The notes below the pieces were generated by a model that was not told where the DNA came from, did no database searches, and was given only the letters and a program-made list of their open reading frames with translations. A stretch of DNA of 64,000 nt from an uncultured Geobacter sp. (lineage in GTDB: Bacteria; Desulfobacterota; Desulfuromonadia; Geobacterales; Geobacteraceae), in the NCBI GenBank assembly GCA_937886325.1, contig CALABV010000174.1, positions 11,162 through 75,161 on the forward strand, written 5' to 3'. Every line of letters begins with the position of its first letter. Position 1 is the first letter of the stretch. A program made the position numbers and the translations under genes. Below are positions 63,910-64,000 of the stretch, piece by piece.

Positions 63910-63956
63910 AAATTAATAATTTTCCTGTTGACCGGAATTTGTCGATTTGGTATAAC
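63909..63956 (+). promoter_or_regulatory. Strong promoter with UP-like element, possibly of an rRNA operon
   Basis: AAAATTA-A-TAATTTT (63909-63923) is an AT palindrome directly upstream of TTGACC (63928-63933). TATAAC (63951-63956) follows after a 17-base spacer. The order UP element, -35 and -10 strongly resembles rrn P1 promoters. The remaining 44 bases show no gene; what it drives lies outside the window. Confidence 0.65.
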
Positions 63957-64000
63957 CCTACTTCCTTTCGGGGCGGCGCGGTCTGGCCGGGGAAAAAGAA

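Noticed and set aside
1..64000. CRISPR arrays, insertion sequences and defence systems
   Set aside because: No regularly spaced direct repeats, transposase genes or known defence proteins were seen in the window.

Overview
The window looks like a chromosome segment of a fermentative or syntrophic member of the Desulfuromonadia (Geobacter/Pelobacter-like). This is inferred from the mix of genes: a pta / CoA-acylating aldehyde dehydrogenase pair, an Ech-type membrane hydrogenase with hypAB, a canonical Gram-negative dcw cluster, and a large array of PAS/PocR histidine kinases. No 16S rRNA gene is present to settle the taxonomy. Base composition is moderately GC-rich with AT-rich intergenic regions. 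Nearly every gene is on the + strand.

Layout. (1) 1-2.7 kb: the N-terminal part of phosphate acetyltransferase (minus strand, cut by the window edge), divergent from an acylating aldehyde dehydrogenase; together they would carry acetaldehyde to acetyl phosphate. (2) 3.0-10.9 kb: a divergent FolE2-family protein lacking usual metal ligands, then echABCDEF-hypA-hypB. Both transcription units begin with a near-identical AT-rich block joined to a TTGACA box. hypA is split by a -1 frameshift at a run of ten A. (3) 11-14.5 kb: tRNA-Met(CAT), a Nif3-family protein, a coiled-coil/zinc-ribbon protein, RNase P RNA, a cysteine-cluster protein and a small unknown protein. (4) 14.7-33.0 kb: a complete dcw cluster from mraZ to ftsZ, with a consensus promoter and three MraZ-box repeats at its head and a terminator after ftsZ. 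(5) 33.4-34.1 kb: an OmpA-type lipoprotein. (6) 34.5-52.0 kb: seven consecutive sensor kinases, six with a HisKA_2-type dimerisation/phosphoacceptor region and the last a HisKA hybrid; three carry a PocR domain. None has a DNA-binding output. (7) 52.0-64.0 kb: a radical SAM protein, smc, a roadblock/LC7 protein, ftsY, a ZapB-like small protein, zapA, a candidate 6S RNA, 5-formyl-THF cyclo-ligase, RNase Y, a YmdB-type phosphoesterase and tyrS. The window ends on a strong promoter with an UP-like element, resembling an rRNA promoter.

How the genes work together. Acetaldehyde oxidation to acetyl-CoA and acetyl phosphate gives ATP and reduced carriers, and the Ech hydrogenase could dispose of electrons as H2 or use H2 to reduce ferredoxin. 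The dcw block makes the peptidoglycan precursors and the divisome. The kinase array is the accessory part of the window and the least explained: a set of related sensors with interchangeable input modules and a shared catalytic end. The strongest candidates for something new are this kinase array, the hypA homopolymer frameshift, and the apparent co-regulation of the altered FolE2 paralogue with the hydrogenase.
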